Below are positions 62,755 to 64,000 of a stretch of DNA of 64,000 bases, piece after piece (within the stretch, counting starts at the first letter, position 1; every line of letters starts with the position of its first letter). The stretch spans positions 1,178,001 to 1,242,000 of the forward strand of contig CBDFIO010000002.1 of the NCBI GenBank assembly GCA_965248155.1. The letters run 5' to 3'. The translations under genes and the position numbers were made by a program. The stretch comes from RFSX01 sp965248155 (GTDB lineage: Bacteria > Bacteroidota > Bacteroidia > Chitinophagales > Saprospiraceae). The notes beneath the pieces are model-generated. The model was not told the origin of the DNA. It saw only the letters and a list, made by a program, of their open reading frames with translations, and searched no databases.

Positions 62755-64000
62755 TTGAATCAATTAGATAAACATAGAGTTGGTAAATGGGGAATATTAA
62801 TCTTGGTGATTATATTCTCCATTTTTTTGTTCTGTTTAAATAGGCTGGTCCCGCTAATGCCAGGGGATGATTTTCTTTACTCCCTGAAGTTTCCAGAATC
62901 AGGATATCTGGGAGATCAAAAGATTCTAAACATTTACGATTTTATCGAATCACAATTCAATCATTACAGCAATTACAACTACAGAGTTATCCCTCATTTT
63001 ATTTTACAATTGATTTTACTTTTACCCGGCTGGGTATTTGATTTTATCAACACTGCCGTGTTTCTTACTTTTCCTCTTGTTATTCTAAGAACTTCAAGGA
63101 AGGAATTAAAATTTTGGCCGTATTATATTTTCGTTTTACTATTTATATGGGTGTTTCACTTTGATCTGGGGAGAGCATATTTTTGGACTACAGGATCACT
63201 CAATTATAGTTGGATTCTTTTATTGCAGCTATCATACTTGTCTCTCCTTTTTGACTATGCTAGAAGTAAAACTCCAAACCCCATTCTCCTGATTCCACTT
63301 ACGGTACTAATTAGCATGGCAAATGAAAATGTTACCCTGAGTTTATTTTTATTAAGCTTCGCATTGGTTCTCAATATTTATATCTCAAAAAGGAAATTGG
63401 ATGTTCCTCTTTTAATAAGTAGCGGAATTCTAATGATTGGTGGGATCATGATGCTCATTTCTCCAGCACTGGACTTTCGTCTGGCGAAGGAAGGCTTTCA
63501 TTTTGATGGGATAGGGTACAAAATGATTGAATATTTTAAAAGAACAGGATATTACTTACTGCGGTACACACCTGTTATCCTTGTTTTATTATTTGCCGGG
63601 CAGAAGTCCGTTAAATTTAACAAACAGGGTTTATATCTGTTATTTGCTGTTTTTCTTTCAATGACAACAATGATAATAGCCTCACTCTTTGAAGCTCGAT
63701 CAGCATTGTTTGGTTTTATGGTTATGTTGATGTTTGCTGTTTCTCTGGTTGAAACCGACAGAACTAAAAACATCTACTTATCAATTTTGATTTTAATTTC
63801 TTTCGTTCTTGGAATTGAGCGCGTACCTCTTTTCAAAGATTTACATGAAAGGAGTGAACATAACAGGATGATCCTGGAAGCGAATGTTGATAGTAGAGAC
63901 ACAGTTTATCTGAACAGGTTTTGTACAACTTCAAAATATGAATGCCTTATATGTGATGATATTTCGGATGATCCGGAATACATGGACAATGAGCCCCTGG
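62755..64000 (+). CDS. Multi-spanning membrane protein (DUF6056-like), cut by window edge
   Basis: About 415 residues from TTG 62755, the only start near the first helix (the previous gene's stop is in the same frame 9 nt upstream). The frame is open to the window end. Several hydrophobic segments are visible: WGILILVIIFSIFLFCLNRL, HFILQLILLLPGWVFDFI, YIFVLLFIWVFHFDLG, then many more. The loop RLVPLMPGDDFLYSLKFPES and the DLGRAYFWTTGSLNYSW block, with NENVTLSLFLLSF, resemble the DUF6056/GT39-like membrane proteins that are associated with surface glycan transfer. That assignment is from memory and pattern only. Confidence 0.7.
   Translation, partial: MNQLDKHRVGKWGILILVIIFSIFLFCLNRLVPLMPGDDFLYSLKFPESGYLGDQKILNIYDFIESQFNHYSNYNYRVIPHFILQLILLLPGWVFDFINTAVFLTFPLVILRTSRKELKFWPYYIFVLLFIWVFHFDLGRAYFWTTGSLNYSWILLLQLSYLSLLFDYARSKTPNPILLIPLTVLISMANENVTLSLFLLSFALVLNIYISKRKLDVPLLISSGILMIGGIMMLISPALDFRLAKEGFHFDGIGYKMIEYFKRTGYYLLRYTPVILVLLFAGQKSVKFNKQGLYLLFAVFLSMTTMIIASLFEARSALFGFMVMLMFAVSLVETDRTKNIYLSILILISFVLGIERVPLFKDLHERSEHNRMILEANVDSRDTVYLNRFCTTSKYECLICDDISDDPEYMDNEPL

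Overview
The window looks like a chromosomal segment of a marine or environmental Bacteroidota, probably a Saprospira/Lewinella-type bacterium. The grounds are low GC, promoters with the Bacteroidota -7 element TAnnTTTG, many lipoproteins with SC/AC lipoboxes, CHU_C-type and type-A type IX secretion (T9SS) sorting domains, a gingipain-like C25 peptidase, and an IcmF-type fused mutase. This assignment is inference; no rRNA or intact tRNA is present to test it.

Region 1 (1-14 kb) is mostly core genes: a cut M36 fungalysin-type peptidase, rlmB-like methyltransferase, TraB-like lipoprotein, gamma carbonic anhydrase-like protein, a PadR/membrane protein pair, a DMT transporter, prs, rplY, an NlpC/P60 lipoprotein, adk, icmF, and a BlaI/BlaR1-type pair behind a perfect 19-bp palindrome. 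Region 2 (14-31 kb) is catabolic: a GH4 glycosidase with a sodium:solute symporter; a divergent cluster for the lower homoprotocatechuate meta-cleavage pathway (hpaI-hpaH and hpaE-hpaD, without the isomerase/decarboxylase steps); a MATE exporter; a tightly overlapping pxpA-pxpB-pxpC 5-oxoprolinase operon headed by an atypical Nramp-fold transporter and a DUF2891 lipoprotein; and a lipoprotein hydrolase homologue that has lost its nucleophile. Two CHU_C surface-protein genes follow, one interrupted by a stop codon and one giant (about 1,900 aa) with two families of tandem repeats.

Region 3 (about 37.2-49.6 kb) is an accessory island with many broken genes. It starts at two copies of a tRNA 3'-end fragment (att-like) with strong terminators and a tyrosine recombinase. 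It then holds a frameshifted gene, an IS982-type element with a stop in its transposase, an IS3-type transposase remnant fused to a beheaded glycosyltransferase gene, an intact glycosyltransferase and TlpA-like lipoprotein, and two near-identical IS1-family copies. One IS1 copy truncates a DUF4105 gene. The other splits a Rep_3-type plasmid initiator that lies behind 23-bp iterons, so a plasmid is embedded here. Between the IS1 copies sits a hicB-hicA toxin-antitoxin relic whose three in-frame stops are all TGA at positions where the family usually has Gly. The island ends inside a DUF3179 lipoprotein gene.

Region 4 (50-64 kb) returns to core genes: clpB, hutH, an MscS-type channel, rsmG, a GT2 glycosyltransferase, a C25 T9SS-type peptidase gene with a one-base frameshift, and the start of a large multi-spanning membrane protein. 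One-base lesions (29933, ~39100, 39832, 44656-44664, ~47165, ~60978) recur. They could be real decay or sequencing errors, and raw reads would decide.
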